This document shows positions 49,022-61,617 of a DNA stretch of 64,000 bases, piece by piece. A model generated the notes under the pieces. That model made no database searches, had not been told where the DNA came from, and saw only the letters and a list, made by a program, of their open reading frames with translations. The stretch covers positions 183,127,956-183,191,955 of the forward strand of contig CP136063.1 in assembly GCA_032622095.1 (NCBI GenBank), in the 5' to 3' direction. This DNA is from Siphonodentalium dalli. Taxonomy: Eukaryota > Mollusca > Scaphopoda > Gadilida > Siphonodentaliidae. A program made the position numbers and the translations under genes. How positions within the stretch are numbered: position 1 is the first letter of the stretch; every line of letters starts with the position of its first letter.

Positions 49022-49691
49022 CAGGGTTTCCATTTATGGCCTCATTCCTCTCTCCAAAGATGATATGTTTGAGACACATATACATGTACATTAGTAACAC
49101 TGTAACATTACCTAATGTCAATCCAGAAAATTTAAAGTGAAGGAATGCATTCATCTCGAAGGATGACTGACCCGGAACGCGCAGCAGGGGAGGGCATGAG
49201 AGGGGGGTTTTCACCTTTTGTTAGGTGGGGGTCTGGGAAAATATAAAAAAGGACATCAACGGAGGCACTTCCTCATGTCTCCCCACCATATAATCCACGA
49301 AAAATCCATGATAATTTCTCTTCAAAATGGTCTGTATATATGCATATATTCATAAAAATGCTTCACATTGACCAAACCTGCCATTCCCTTTCGTTCCTTT
49401 GGCCGAAAAAAGTGAGGGGACACCGTTTCCACGTGTTCCCACAAAAATCATTGACTCGTCAATCCCAATCTTTCCTAAAAATTCCGGCTACAAAGGGGAT
49501 GCAGGGGTTAAACGGAATGCTTGTCTAAACGCTCATCAAATGAGCACAGTGTGTTACAATTTAACCCTTAAAATAAAAGTGCCACACACTAAAAATGTTA
49601 TGTTTGGTGTGCAAACAAAGTACGACATTCTAAAACATACTCTTGGGCTCCAAATAAACATACATGCACGTTTATTATTTTCTTGGGAAAT

Positions 49692-49692
<1 letters not shown>

Positions 49693-49728
<36 letters not shown>
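49693..49728 (+). repeat. Poly-C tract, 36 bp
   Basis: An uninterrupted run of C in LONP1 intron 1. Shorter runs are at 14203-14221 (19), 28144-28168 (25) and 36265-36278 (14). Confidence 0.97.
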
Positions 49729-49974
49729 ATGCAGAGAGCTTATTTAGGTTTGCACGTTTATTAATTTTGAGGCTATAAAAATTGAAATCAGCGCAAATTC
49801 AAGATTTCTATATGATTCTGATACCAAAATGAGGAGCTTATAACTTTATGCATGTACCGTACATATTCAAGTATATGGCACACATGTGAACATTTAAATA
49901 TTGAATAAAACACCACATGACACATACTATGTTGATTCCTATACCTACATGTACTATAAAAATAACTGTCCCTC

Positions 49975-50075
49975 GAAAAATTTATTTTTGGGGGACTATA
50001 GAAACGGGGTCCGTCTGTCCGTCCGTTCTTCCGTCCGTCTATTCGTCGTTCCGTCAGTCCGTCCGTCACACTTTT
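49975..50075 (+). repeat. CCGTCC-type repeat fragment
   Basis: TTTTTGGGGGACTATAGAAACGG then GTCCGTCTGTCCGTCCGTTC: the start of another mollusc-style dispersed repeat in LONP1 intron 1. Confidence 0.65.
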
Positions 50076-50789
50076 GAGTACCTTCATGGTGTAATCATCT
50101 CCTGCTACAGATTTCATCCCAGAGATTTGAAACTTCAGAATATTGTTACCCATATATTGAAGATGTGCAACATGTATATAGATGACGGAAAAATTATTTT
50201 TTGACGGAGTTATTAACCCTTTTTGACTTAGAAAATTTCAACATTTTTTATAATTTTCTGTATGAGGGTACCTTCATGGTGTCATCATAGTCAGGATGAG
50301 TCTGCTCAATAATGACAATGTGCACTACCTGGCGTGTTCATTCCTGCGAAATTAGTCCGAATACCCGAGTCGGATGCATTCTTATCATTTGTTTGAACTC
50401 AATGCAGTGAATTTACTGAACAAATACATATAATTCTCTTCAGCTATGTATGTGCCTTGATTTTGCAATAATACAGATACGAGGATAAATCATAATACTG
50501 TAATCATAATACGGTAGCTCTACATGACCTATTACTCTCTCCTGTTATTTTAATATGTATTTTATTGAAATTGATCCATTCTTTGAATACATACATTGAA
50601 TTTTCTTCATTACTAATACTTTTTCATTTGATAGGGTTAATATATAAATGGTTTATAATAACTTTTCAAATAATGAAAATCTATTTTATAAAGGGAAAAG
50701 TAACAGATAACAGATTTAGATTGATTTTGAATGTGGTCATCATGACAAAAAGTTGTTAATCGGTGATTCATGTAGGTGAGCATCTTTTT

Positions 50790-51355
50790 AGCCCCTGCAA
50801 TGAAGTTGTGGGGGGTATACTGGAATCAGCTTGTCCGTCATCCGTCCGTCTGTCCGTGGACACAAATTTATTTTCTCAGTCGTTTTTTAAAAATAATTTT
50901 CCGTGAAACTTGGCACAGACATCAACCACCATGGGAACCTGTGCACCTGTGGTTATGACGTCTGTCAGACTTTTTTTGGTGGAGTCATCCCCCATTTTCC
51001 CCCATTTTTTTGCAACATACATAATTTTGTCTGAGCTTTTATTTCTACATTTTTAGGTCAATGTTTTTTAATCTTGGCACTGATATTTAGTACCATGGGA
51101 ACTTGTGCACCTGTGATTATGACGTCGGTCCGACTTTTTTGTGTGGAGTTATTCCCCTTTTTCGACTTAGAACATTTTCGCAACATGCATAATTTTGTCC
51201 AAGCCGTTATTCCTACATTTTACAGTCAATAAATTTAGGGTTAGGGGTTAGGGTTGTGCTCCTGCAATGGGAATCTGATATTTTATTATTCTAACTAAAC
51301 ATTTACTGACATGTGTATCCTTAGTCCCATTGGGACAGTCACACCTCTAGTTTAA
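50790..51355 (+). repeat. Dispersed repeat in LONP1 intron 1
   Basis: CCCCTGCAATGAAGTTGTGG, GTCCGTCATCCGTCCGTC, CCATGGGAACCTGTGCACC and AGTCCCATTGGGACAGTCAC: the inverse of the repeat at 36235. It ends 35 bp before exon 2. Confidence 0.88.
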
Positions 51356-51389
51356 AAAGACATTATGTTTTTTTTTATATATTTAACAG

Positions 51390-51478
51390 GTTAGTGACAA
51401 ACAATTAGTAGACCTCATCAAGAGAAAAATCAAACTTGGACAACCATATGCAGGTGTTTTTCTGAAACGGGATGACAG
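51390..51478 (+). CDS. LONP1: LONP1 exon 2 (N-domain)
   Basis: An 89-bp exon sits between a T-rich tract ending AACAG (acceptor at 51388-51389) and a GTAAGA donor at 51479. It encodes [19 protein letters not shown] and then VFLKRDD, the next block of the Lon substrate-binding domain as found in animal LONP1. It enters in phase 0 after the glutamate codon of exon 1 and leaves with a split AG|T serine codon completed by exon 3. Intron 1 (47007-51389, 4.4 kb) is full of mobile DNA, including a hAT-type MITE. Confidence 0.94.
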
Positions 51479-51584
51479 GTAAGACAACGTTGCACAAAAA
51501 CTATTGAAGATATTAAGTAGCTACCATAGATTATAACATAATTTTTAAATTTTACCTTACATTTAATGTGACAGTATTTGTAAT

Positions 51585-51802
51585 TTAACCCTTCCATGAC
51601 TGGAGCTTCTTGAAATTTTGCGAAAACCCTGTGCCAAAGCATTCCCTTATATATGCTAGTGTCTCATATATAAGAGAAAACATTGGCCTAAGATTATTTA
51701 ACTTTACCTTGTAAGCCAATGTATTCTCTTATATATGTGAGGCTTCCTATGGGAGACTTGCATATATAAGAGAATACACTGGCACAGTCATGAAAGTGTT
51801 AA
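51585..51802. mobile_element. TTAA foldback MITE, family P2, in LONP1 intron 2
   Basis: Starts TTAACCCTTCCATGACTGGA and ends CATGAAAGTGTTAA, with paired TATATAAGAGAA hairpin arms. It lies 106 bp past the LONP1 exon 2 donor. Confidence 0.85.
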
Positions 51803-52649
51803 GTTGTACATGATGCTAAATTCATATTTCATAGTGATATCTAAAGTCTGGTGTTTGTCTGATTGGAAATTATTGTGCTTTTGATGTCACCGAAAACCTG
51901 TGTAGTATATACCCTTATCTGGTTCTGTAGTGCTTTTGAAAACAAAATTGTGAACTAAGTTTTGTAAATGTATTCTTGTTTGATTGGTACAGCCCCTGCA
52001 ATTGTTATTATTCTTCTATATTGGTTTTTATGGCTTTTTCTTCAGAATTGCATTTTGCTTTAGCTTATTTCGATGGCTGGTTGATAGAAGTGTATTACAA
52101 CCAAACAGCACAATATATACCATTATATATGAGACTGTTCTTGCAAATAAAAGACTTGGTGTGTTCCTTCAGAAGATCTTGTGCTGTTTAATGCTTCCTA
52201 ACATGCATACTACCCTGTAAATAGTGTCATACACACTAAATAATTGTGTTAATTTGGTGTTTTACAATAAAGTAAGTGCTTTAGTGAGCAGAGCAATATT
52301 ACCATAATATTAGAAATGAAACTAAATGAATCTGATGCCTATTCAGTGAAAAATAGATTTTATTGTTTGTAAATTATTGTCAATGTCTTTGTTTGACTGT
52401 TTAATATAATATTTTCTGATGAAACAAGTACTATCTCATTTAATGCTGGGTACTTATATAAGGAATTGAGTTATTGAACAGAGATGGTGGCCTTTAGAGC
52501 CAGGTAGTCTGCTATTAAAGCAGATTTCACTGTATAATAAGATAAACATGTTTTAGCATTTAAAGAATGTCTACAAGAACATACTTTGCATGAGGATGAT
52601 TTATGGAACGTCAATATTTCTCAATAAACCCATCCTTAGTTTACAGTTT

Positions 52650-53373
52650 ACTCAATCCTTTCTATACTAAATGGATTCTTCCATTGAGTTATAAAAGTTT
52701 ACATTGGAATGGTGAATTATTCATTTGGAGGGGTGTTCATGAAATGTAATCAAACAACAGACAGTCAAACAGATAATACTACTAGTAGGGCTATAACGAT
52801 AGACTTGGTCACGACACATGATTAACGATATGATACATATGGATACATAGAGGATATCCACACTTTTTCACTGGATATGGGTTATATCTCATGAGTGATG
52901 ACAAAACATTGAATTTCCATGAGTGGCTTTAGCCACGAGTGGTGGATTATTCAAATGTCATCACGAATGAGATATAACCCATATCCACTGAAAAAGTGTG
53001 GATATTCTGTTTATTATATACTTTAGTTACTTGCTTATGGCCCCCAATGAATGTCAATACATCAGAAATTTCAAGCTGATATCACTCACTAGTGGGATAT
53101 CACTTATATCTCACTGCTAACACCTTATAATTCATGGGCAAGTATATAATAAATATGTTTATCACTGTTAACTAAATTGCAGTTTAATAGTTAACTAGGT
53201 GATTCAAATACATATATTGATGTTGAATGTGGATGACAGACAGACGAACAGTATTTTACTATTTATGATTTCTATTAATTGGTGGGAAAAGTTCAGGTAA
53301 TAAGTTCCCCTTTTGTTGATCTTATGATCAAGGGAACTATTCGTCAATGAGTATTTAGTATAGAAAGTGCTAA
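52650..53373. mobile_element. CCTTTCTATACTAAAT-type MITE with nested palindrome, LONP1 intron 2
   Basis: The left end CCTTTCTATACTAAATGG and the right end AGTATTTAGTATAGAAAG are inverse and enclose a 155-bp palindrome at 52852-53006 (GGATATCCACACTTTTTCA arms). Related pieces lie at about 1424-1580, 2839-3004, 10675-10760, 25041-25288 and 26440-26545. It ends 45 bp before LONP1 exon 3. Confidence 0.75.
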
Positions 53374-53418
53374 GGTAGCTGGTACCATTTATACTATTAA
53401 TTAAGTTTTTATTTTCAG

Positions 53419-53538
53419 TAATGAGAAAGAAGTTGTTGAGAAGATGAATGACTTATATGATGTGGGGATGTTTGTCCAGATTTCTGAAATGCAAGATCTT
53501 GGAGAGAAAATTCGATTGATTGTTATGGGCCATAGAAG
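53419..53538 (+). CDS. LONP1: LONP1 exon 3 (N-domain), last exon found in the window
   Basis: A 120-bp exon lies between a TTTTCAG acceptor (53417-53418) and a GTATGA donor at 53539. It encodes [20 protein letters not shown], then [20 protein letters not shown], the most recognisable part of the Lon N-domain (the EMQDLG.K.R.IVMGHRR block). The frame is continuous with exon 2. The rest of the N-domain, the AAA+ module and the Ser-Lys protease domain are not visible in the remaining 10.4 kb, so intron 3 runs past the window end and the gene is partial here. Confidence 0.94.
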
Positions 53539-54319
53539 GTATGATAGTACATTGTATCTTATAAACTTCAACTATTGGTGAAAGGTCCAACCTTATCAGT
53601 CCTAATAGTGGAGATAAAATATCACAGTTGAGTACATCAGTCTGAATATACAATGCATCAAAGACGAATTAGCCTCATTTCATTCATCGCCTCAGGCCTT
53701 TTTTTAAAGAAAAAATTGCAGCGCATCAGCGACATCCCTTTTTATGTGGCGATTTGTGGTCTGATGCTGTACCATCTTTTTGATAATTTACTTAAATAAT
53801 AGGTATATAGAATGAATTGTAGTAAGAACATGGCCACATAATTATATCATAAAAAATCTTTTGCGTTGATATCGGTGGGGAGCAAACTTGTGGGGGAAAA
53901 AAATAGAATGAATAAAATAAAATTATAATAACTAATAAACAAACAAAACATCTGCCCCTTCCCTGTTTATATGGAGGACCATTATACAGTTGTAATTCTA
54001 ATGTGTGCCCATCAGTTAATCATGGTTTGCAGACCAAATTGATTGGATTATACCGTATATGGAACTAACGCAAATTAGACAACTTATTTTCCGTGCATTC
54101 ACAAACAAATTAAATTCCGAAATATTCTTGGCGGTACAGAAGTTTATTTTAGATAGTGGCCGTTTCTCATAGATCACTTCAGGCGACGCGGCTCGATTCT
54201 ATTTGCCCTTTGTATGAACTGCTTTTTCTCCTCCGAGGTCATGACACATACATGCAAGTGATTTCCTCACTGAATGGATGTTGTTGTGTCGTTTTGTATC
54301 TAATGTATGTTGTGTCAAA

Positions 54320-54376
54320 CCCCTCTCTCTCCCTCTCTCTCACTCACTCACTCTCTCTCTCTTTCTCTCTCACCCT
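54320..54376 (+). repeat. CT/CTCA microsatellite
   Basis: CCCTCTCTCTCCCTCTCTCT, then CACTCACTCACTCTCTCT, with a second short CT run. Confidence 0.9.
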
Positions 54377-56255
54377 CTCCCTTAACTCCCGTATTACCCA
54401 TATCTCAATTTTAAATATGTAATAATATTCCAATCAAACAAAAACTATATATCCTGTCTGCTCTACCACAAGTGATATTTCCGTCACATGAGGTAACATT
54501 TATTCCACGAGGAGAGCACTTTAAAAAAGTATTTTGCTTGTTGTCCAATCCTCTTTCTAAATCACTATTTATCTATATGAGTATTGTGTTTGTGTAAAAT
54601 GTTTGATTTTTGAAAATAAATATTGTTTACACCAAACCAGTGTTCACGCTGTCGGTAGCCAAATTAGCCAATGGCTAATATTTTTCGAATTTGGCTAATA
54701 AAAAATTTATTTGGCTAAACTTTTGGCTAAACTTTTTTTGAACCCAAATGGAGACTGAAAGCATGGAGCCAGAAAGCTAATTAATAAAAGCGCTCAATAG
54801 ATCGATATTCAAGACGAAGTTAGGTGACGAAAGTATTTCATTATTTTCATACTTATGAAATATCGTACAAAGGGAAACCCGATCGACAACTCTATCAACC
54901 AAGCGATCACAAAGTGATATGCAATCATCTTTAGTTTTCACAAAACGGACATTCAAAGACGCATGGACATTAAACCGACCGTGGTTGAATTATGACAATG
55001 TGAAGAAAGCAATGTTTTGTACAGTATATATATATATCCTTTTATTGCCTCCACTATCGGAGAGTTACATTTAAATAACATAGTTACAAACAATTCTAAT
55101 ACAAAAATGACAGTGGAATGTATGCACATTTAAGGAATATGACAACACAAAATAAAGCGAGACAGTTACACGCACACACACTGAGTCTCAGGCACATGCA
55201 ACCACCCAGCCGCGCACAGGCGTACATGTAAACACGTCCAGACACGCCTAGGCTTAGATGATTTTACAGTCAAACATACATGCGAAAGAGACAGACAGGT
55301 AGACAGTCACATAAGTATCTAGACAGACATACATGCTGACAGATAAACATGCAGACAGGAAGAAACACGACTGACAGGCATGCAGATGCAAGCTGACCGA
55401 CACGTTCTACACATGCAAGTAAGTTTCATCAAAGATATGGGAATCTAAGATTTGACAATAGAGTCAGACACACGCGCACTCCCTCACCTAGCATTCAGTC
55501 GCACGCGAACTCACATACCCTCACACGCACCCTCACACAACCAAATGCACACGCACCCTCATTTAAAGATCCACACACATGCACACGACCTCACACAGCA
55601 TCACACACAAAATAGACATCAGTGTATATATATGCAACATTATGTCAAATGAACTCATCAAGGTGACATCAAACACAAATCCGATCAACTCAAATGGAAA
55701 CCGTTAGACATTGAGCCACTATTATAGACATCAACCCCACTGTCTTTCACGAATAATGTTTCCTTCAATTAGAATATGTAGTAGCCAAAAATCTGGATTA
55801 TTGGGGTTAGTTTTCCATCTGTAACTCAGTGACTAAGAGTTTCATATCGGACCGTAGATACCGTCAAAGGAACAAAAGTGTCAATTGGATAAGAAACTGC
55901 ACAGTAGCGTTTATTGGACAACAAATTGAGTAAATGTGAAAAGAATTTGCTCACGGAGTCCAAAGGTGGTAATTACCGCGTGTTATGTACGGAAACATCG
56001 AAAGCCGGACTCAGGTTGAGGCCGAATATTGAAAAATCGACGACCATGGGAAAACCAAAAGTGCCTGATCACGAACACGTTGCTGCAAAATTATCATTTT
56101 AGATGCAATAACGAGAGGGCACCTTTGACTGTATGGACAGGCGATGCGATATATTGAATACAAATAATATAAAAATGCATAATAATGGTGTGAATAAGTC
56201 AAGTGATGCACGATTTGCATAAAAATATCATTAAATCGTTCATTCAGACAACGGC

Positions 56256-59200
56256 TCATAGTCGACAAGGCATTTGAGAGCATGATTCATATAGCCTCCA
56301 AAGTTTTGCTGTATGCAACAAAAATGTGCGTGTAAAATCAGAAATATCCACTACTTCATCAGACAAATCAATTGGCATGGAACTCAGGAAGACAGCAAGT
56401 AAATCGTCCGAGTTTAGAGCCTCAAGCTTTAAATAACAAGGAATACCAAAGTGAGTTATGAAGTCATACCAGAATGTGTTACGGATACTGTTAAAGGCAG
56501 GGCAATACAAGATGACATGCCACACAGGATTGAGATACTCGGATCTACAAAGTTGACAATTCCCACCATCTTCGTATGTGGTACGAGAGACGAGTCTTCC
56601 TACAGTTAGGAAGGAAGCTTTATCTCTAGGGTACTTTTTGCAGGCTAACCAAAGAAGGCTCGTCTCTAGGCGAGGGTGAATTAATTTTAATATCGAAAGA
56701 GCGTTGTCTGCGTGAACGTCATATTCCCATTTCATGAGGTGAACAGTGTCAACGTTATCGCGAATCAAACTCTTCCAAATTTAGTTGGAAAGTGACCGGT
56801 ATTCGAGAAGTGCACGAGATGATTGAGTAGATTGTACTTTGACAACGTTTGGTGGAAGTTCTCGATAAGATGACTCTGTTCGCTCAATAAAATGGATTCG
56901 TTAAGTCTGAGAATGAATACCCTAGCAGATGTTTTCTCAATACTGGTCCTACATAGCATAGCAATAAATGACAGTTTGCGTCGTTCGATGACGTTGTACA
57001 GAGAAGTGATGCCCCAAAGGCCCTCTGCAAGTAGGGTGCGAGCTCTTGTGGGTAAACCCTGGATATTCTTCACGCAACAACGATGTGCTTTCTCGAGCTG
57101 TAGTATATTTGACTGTGATGGGTTGAAAAGAAGTTCTGACCCAAAAAGTGCTCTGGGAAGAACGACCGATTTATAGATTTTCACGCAGCTGGAAGGGGTT
57201 ATACCACCAGCATATAACCCGGCATTTGATAACATGAAATATGTGGAGAGCAATTTCTTGCATATGTTTTCTATGATAGCAGTTTGTTGAGAGAACTTGT
57301 GGATTGGGATGCCCAAATGAGTTGCGTGGTCGGATTCTTGAATACGGTGGTCGCATAGAGACCATGAGCGGATAGCACGGTTATAATCGGTGGGATTCAT
57401 TAAATACAATGCAGACAGATTTCGTCGGATTATATTGGAACCTCCATTTTCTGCTGTAGTCGGTACAGATATCACACATAGACTGCAGACCGGGACTAGT
57501 AAGTGAAAGGAGAGCCATGTCGTCGGTCTGAGTTGGGGACGAGCAGTTCAGAGACGAGATCGACAGACCATTCCCGGAAGTTGAAATCAGGGTTATGAGT
57601 TCATCAATATATAACATGTACATGAGCGGAGAAATTATGCTACCTTGTCTGGTGCCCTGCTTGACGTCGAACCAGTTTGAGAACACTCCGTTGTATCTAA
57701 CACAGCACGAAATTCCTGTTAGGACGTTTGCGAATACACGCCAAGCTTTACCTTTCAGACCCTTGTTATGTAATTTGTAAAGAAGGCCATTTAACCAGAC
57801 TGTATCAAAAGCTTTTTGTGTGTCAAGGAAACATGAATATAATTTGCTTGATTGCTGTTTCGTATAGGAGATACACTCTTGCAAAAAGTACGAAGTCGAG
57901 ATGGAATTCACGCCCTTCTGGAAACCGTGTTGTAGCGCATTTACATGGCAAATTTGGGGTGTGTTCGTTTCAAGTCTGTTGAGTAGTAATCTTTCGAAGA
58001 TCTTGTAAACGATAGGGAGGATTGTGATGGCTCTATAGTTATCAAATTTATGTCTGGATTTCGTACCTCCTTTAAAAAGGGGAACCATAACTCCTTTCTT
58101 GGCACTAGATGGGATCGATTCAAGTTTAATCATGTGGGTAAATAAGATTGCTAAGTTGTCGAAAAGACGCACACTCCCATATATGACATGCTCATATGAA
58201 AGTCCATCACACCCTTGAGCTTTCTTTTTACTGAGCGAAGGTATAATTGCGGTAATTTCCTCACGAGTCACATCGGAGCACAGTAATTTGTCAGTATTAG
58301 CCACATTTTGATCATTTGAAAGCTCATAGACAATGTCGTTTACGGAAATGAAGTGATCATTGTTGAAGGACTCGTCTCCAGATGGAGTGTAGATGCCCTC
58401 GAAGTAGGCTGCCCACGCATCATTTATTTGTGTTTCGGTACGCAAGATTTGAGAGTTGTGTTCAAAGTAAGTTGGTTGAGATGTGCCTAGTCTGGATTTC
58501 ATAGAGTTAAACGTGCGAAAGAATCTTTCTTGGTCGATTTCAGCGCAGTGGTCGAGTTTATCATCAGATTCGGACACAAAAGCCGAGACTCTTTGGCGAT
58601 GGTATTTACGGAATTCTCTTTTGGCATCCTTGTACCTCATAAATGCAATATCAAGATTTGAATGAATTCTACCAGAATAAATCCAACGTTTACGATATTC
58701 ACGCATTTCTCTATGGAGATGTTTTAGAGTTTGGTCCCAGTATGGTTTGAGATGTTTGTTGAATTTTTTACGGGGTATAGTTTGAGCGGATGCCGAATTC
58801 ATTGCTATAACGAGTTCATCATAGAAACTTTCCAAGGAGCTGTTATCGGATATTGCCATAGATGGGAGATGTGCGTCAATCGATTCTTGGTAGTTGAGAA
58901 GATGTTCATGTGAAGAATCGAGAAGCTCCCACTTGAAACGGACAGGGGTGTTTTGCATCGGTGCAGAGTGGGTAACAAACTGAAAGTTAAATGATGCAAA
59001 AAGTGGTCTATGATTCGATACGTTCAGTGCATCATCATCTAAGACAGACACATTGATTAGTGAGTGGATGTCATATTCAGACACAAGAATGTGATCGATA
59101 ATAGAGTTCCCATTTCCATTTGCGGATACAAAAGTTGGAATCGAGCTAGGAAGCCATTGTTTTGAGTTAACTGATCTGAATTTAAGTGGATGGCTATCCA

Positions 59201-59798
59201 TACAAAATCTGAATGCGTTATTGCAAGAGTCGGTTTTGTCGATGTTACCATTGAAATCACCCATTAGAATTATTTTTCCTAGGGTGGAGTAACTATTCAC
59301 GAGATTGGTTAATTTGTCCAAATACTCCTTATAGAAATCGACTGTGTAATTGGATGACGGAAGATACACTTGAAATATGTACAAGAACGTGTGATCGGTC
59401 ATTTGCAATTGAAGTCCAACTAAACGGTCGTCTTGTATGTCAAGTAAGGCAACTCTATTGGCATAGCGTTTATGCCAAAATAGAGCTACGCCCCCTTTGC
59501 CCCTACCAGGCCCACTGCCCCTTTGAAGTGGGAGCCTCTGCGAGTAATCACACACAACATGACATGAATAATGATCGCTCAAGGTTTGTAAGAAATGGGC
59601 ATTGTGGCTGGACAGCCAGTGCTCACTAAGGCCACACACATCAACAGTATCAGTGTTTAGAATTTTTGACAAGTAGGAACAGCTGGAAAATGCCCCAGTC
59701 ATATTCCACGAGAATATGGACAAGGCCATAATGCTGACACAGAGAATGCGAAAATAAGAGTGACGTAACATCGTATGGATCTCGAGAGTAAGCTGCAC
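56256..59798 (-). pseudogene. LINE ORF2: endonuclease-reverse transcriptase, frameshifted
   Basis: The main frame (59798-57381, 805 residues) has an AP-endonuclease domain with SWN at the start, LSEHWL, GGVALFW, LMGDFNGNI, IIDHILVS and SNHRPLF. The reverse transcriptase has FDNYRAITILPIVYKIFERL, LDTQKAFDTVW (catalytic D659), QGSIISPLMYMLYIDEL and TQTDD (D759-D760). The RT C-terminus continues in another frame from about 57390 (THLGIPI, SVVLPRALFGSELL). After a second shift near 56775 it continues to a C-x2-C-x9-H-x4-C zinc motif (56.5-56.6 kb) and a stop at 56256. Key residues survive, so decay looks recent. The layout fits the jockey/CR1 group of LINEs; the clade is not settled. Confidence 0.92.
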
Positions 59799-59843
59799 TT
59801 ATCGCGCATAGAGCTGTTATTTACAGCGGTACATGAAAACAGT

Positions 59844-61617
59844 TCACAAATCAGTGGGCAAAAGAGAACAATAGAGAACAATAGAGAAGCGAAGACCCCA
59901 TTCACTTAAACTGTTTTCAATAGATCTAATTGTCACATGGTCAGGGAAATTTGAAACATAGAATCGTTCAGTTTTAATAGGATTTGGGTTTCGAAGCTTC
60001 GCATTGTTAGTGCTCGACTGCCGATTAGATTGTGAATTACTATATCTACTCTTATTGTGGTCACGTGGCTTGCTGGTGGGATAGCGAGGTCGAAAGTCAT
60101 AACCATCCTCTTCTCCAATATCAAATTCAGAAGCTACACTATGGTTGATAACGTGTGATTCCAAACTAGATTGTTCGATGTAATTATCCGAGTCGTGGTT
60201 ATCAGTTGAATAAGGTCGCTTAACTTCGGTATACTGATCTTGGTTGTACACGTCACTGGTATCGTCAATAGCACTGTCACAAATAAATGGAGCTTGGTTG
60301 GCACTATTCACTCAATTTGCAGAGTCGGTTTTGATGATGGGAGAGGTTGTGTGGTGTCTGTTGTCGAGGTGAGCAGTGTATTAGAGATTCGAGCGTTTGA
60401 CGTCACTGGCGTTGGATCACATGTCAGGCCTGTTGCGTTGGTACTTTGCGATAGAGAGGAGTCGGAGTGAAAAGTTAGGTTTGAAGCAATTTCATCAATG
60501 CGCTTGTTCATTGAAGCGAATAATTCATTGACTTTGGACTGTGTGTGTTTGAAGCACTCGTCTTTGCAAATAGAGTGGGCTGATTTCTTATATGTATTAA
60601 AGTTATTGGATATTTTCTTCATTTCAGTTTTATTGTTACCAATAGCGCTACCGCAGTCGTTCAACTTCTTGACTAGACCGTCCATTGCCCCCAACATCTC
60701 AGCGAAGTTCTTTTTCAGGAATAGCATGTCCGTTTTCATCTTTGCAATTCCGTTTAGGCGGTCATCTTCACTGCGCTCAGCTGACAGTTTCAATTCCTCT
60801 TGGGTTTGTTCAATGGTATTGAATTTCTCATCGTTTTTAATTTGTTCTTCCATAAGACCATCGACGTTGGAAGTCAATGAGGGCATATCCTCGTGAAAGA
60901 ATTTTGATAGAGATTCATTCTGTACATTCATAACCACAACATCAGTTTTAACATCGGCAATTGCCTTAGCAAGAACATGGAATTCTGCCATTGTAATATA
61001 TTTCTGACCATCAATGTTGGCACTCGAGTCGTTTTGTAAGTGTTGACTGGGTAATGACAGTTGAGAATTTGAACACTTCGGGAAGAAGTTTACAATTTCA
61101 GAGAGATTGGACGAGTTATTGTCAAGAATAAACAGAAGAAGCTCATAAATATCCTTAGAAAGTTTGTCGGCAATTGCACCATTCTTTGAAACCCTTCTGT
61201 CTTCAATTCTGGATTTTTTGATGATGGAAATCTGGGCATAATTTTAGCTTCATTGAAGATTACAACACGAATCCTGTGTAGAGTTGATTTGTTCCGTTTA
61301 GACTCCATAAGGAAGAGATCTGTGATATGGTTTTTCGGAAATGAATGCATAAAGTCTAATAACCATACTATGTGAGCATGAGAGTTCGGAGCATATTTGT
61401 TAGATTGTCTTATGAAGTCTACGAACAACGAAACGGTGGATGACAAACTTGATGATGATAAGGATATGTCAGTAGATTTATCATTAACAACACAATCGCT
61501 GTTCTGTACTGGCATTGTCTTGTTTACCGTGTCGGTGATCAGTGATCCATGATTGGTGTTAGGATAAGTGCTGTTGAGAACAGCGTCGGTTTCCGTGAGA
61601 ATATTGTCTATTGTCAT
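59844..61617 (-). pseudogene. LINE ORF1, coiled-coil nucleic-acid-binding protein, frameshifted
   Basis: Three overlapping minus-strand frames read as one broken protein. The N-part starts at ATG 61617. A frame change near 61.2 kb leads into a frame passing the ATG at 60991 (MAEFHVLAKAIADVKTDV). A long charged helix rich in Glu, Lys and Asn follows, then a Ser/Thr-rich linker. A last shift near 60311 leads to a basic region with ERFYVSNFPDHVTIRSIENS, which resembles the start of an RRM-like fold seen in some LINE ORF1 proteins. Expected role: binding the element's own RNA. It is not a host gene, since it sits directly upstream of ORF2 on the same strand. Confidence 0.75.

Noticed and set aside
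49399-49764. 121-codon plus-strand frame
   Set aside because: Its end is a poly-proline read of the poly-C tract; it lies in LONP1 intron 1.
60498-60896. 132-codon plus-strand frame
   Set aside because: Antisense shadow of LINE ORF1.
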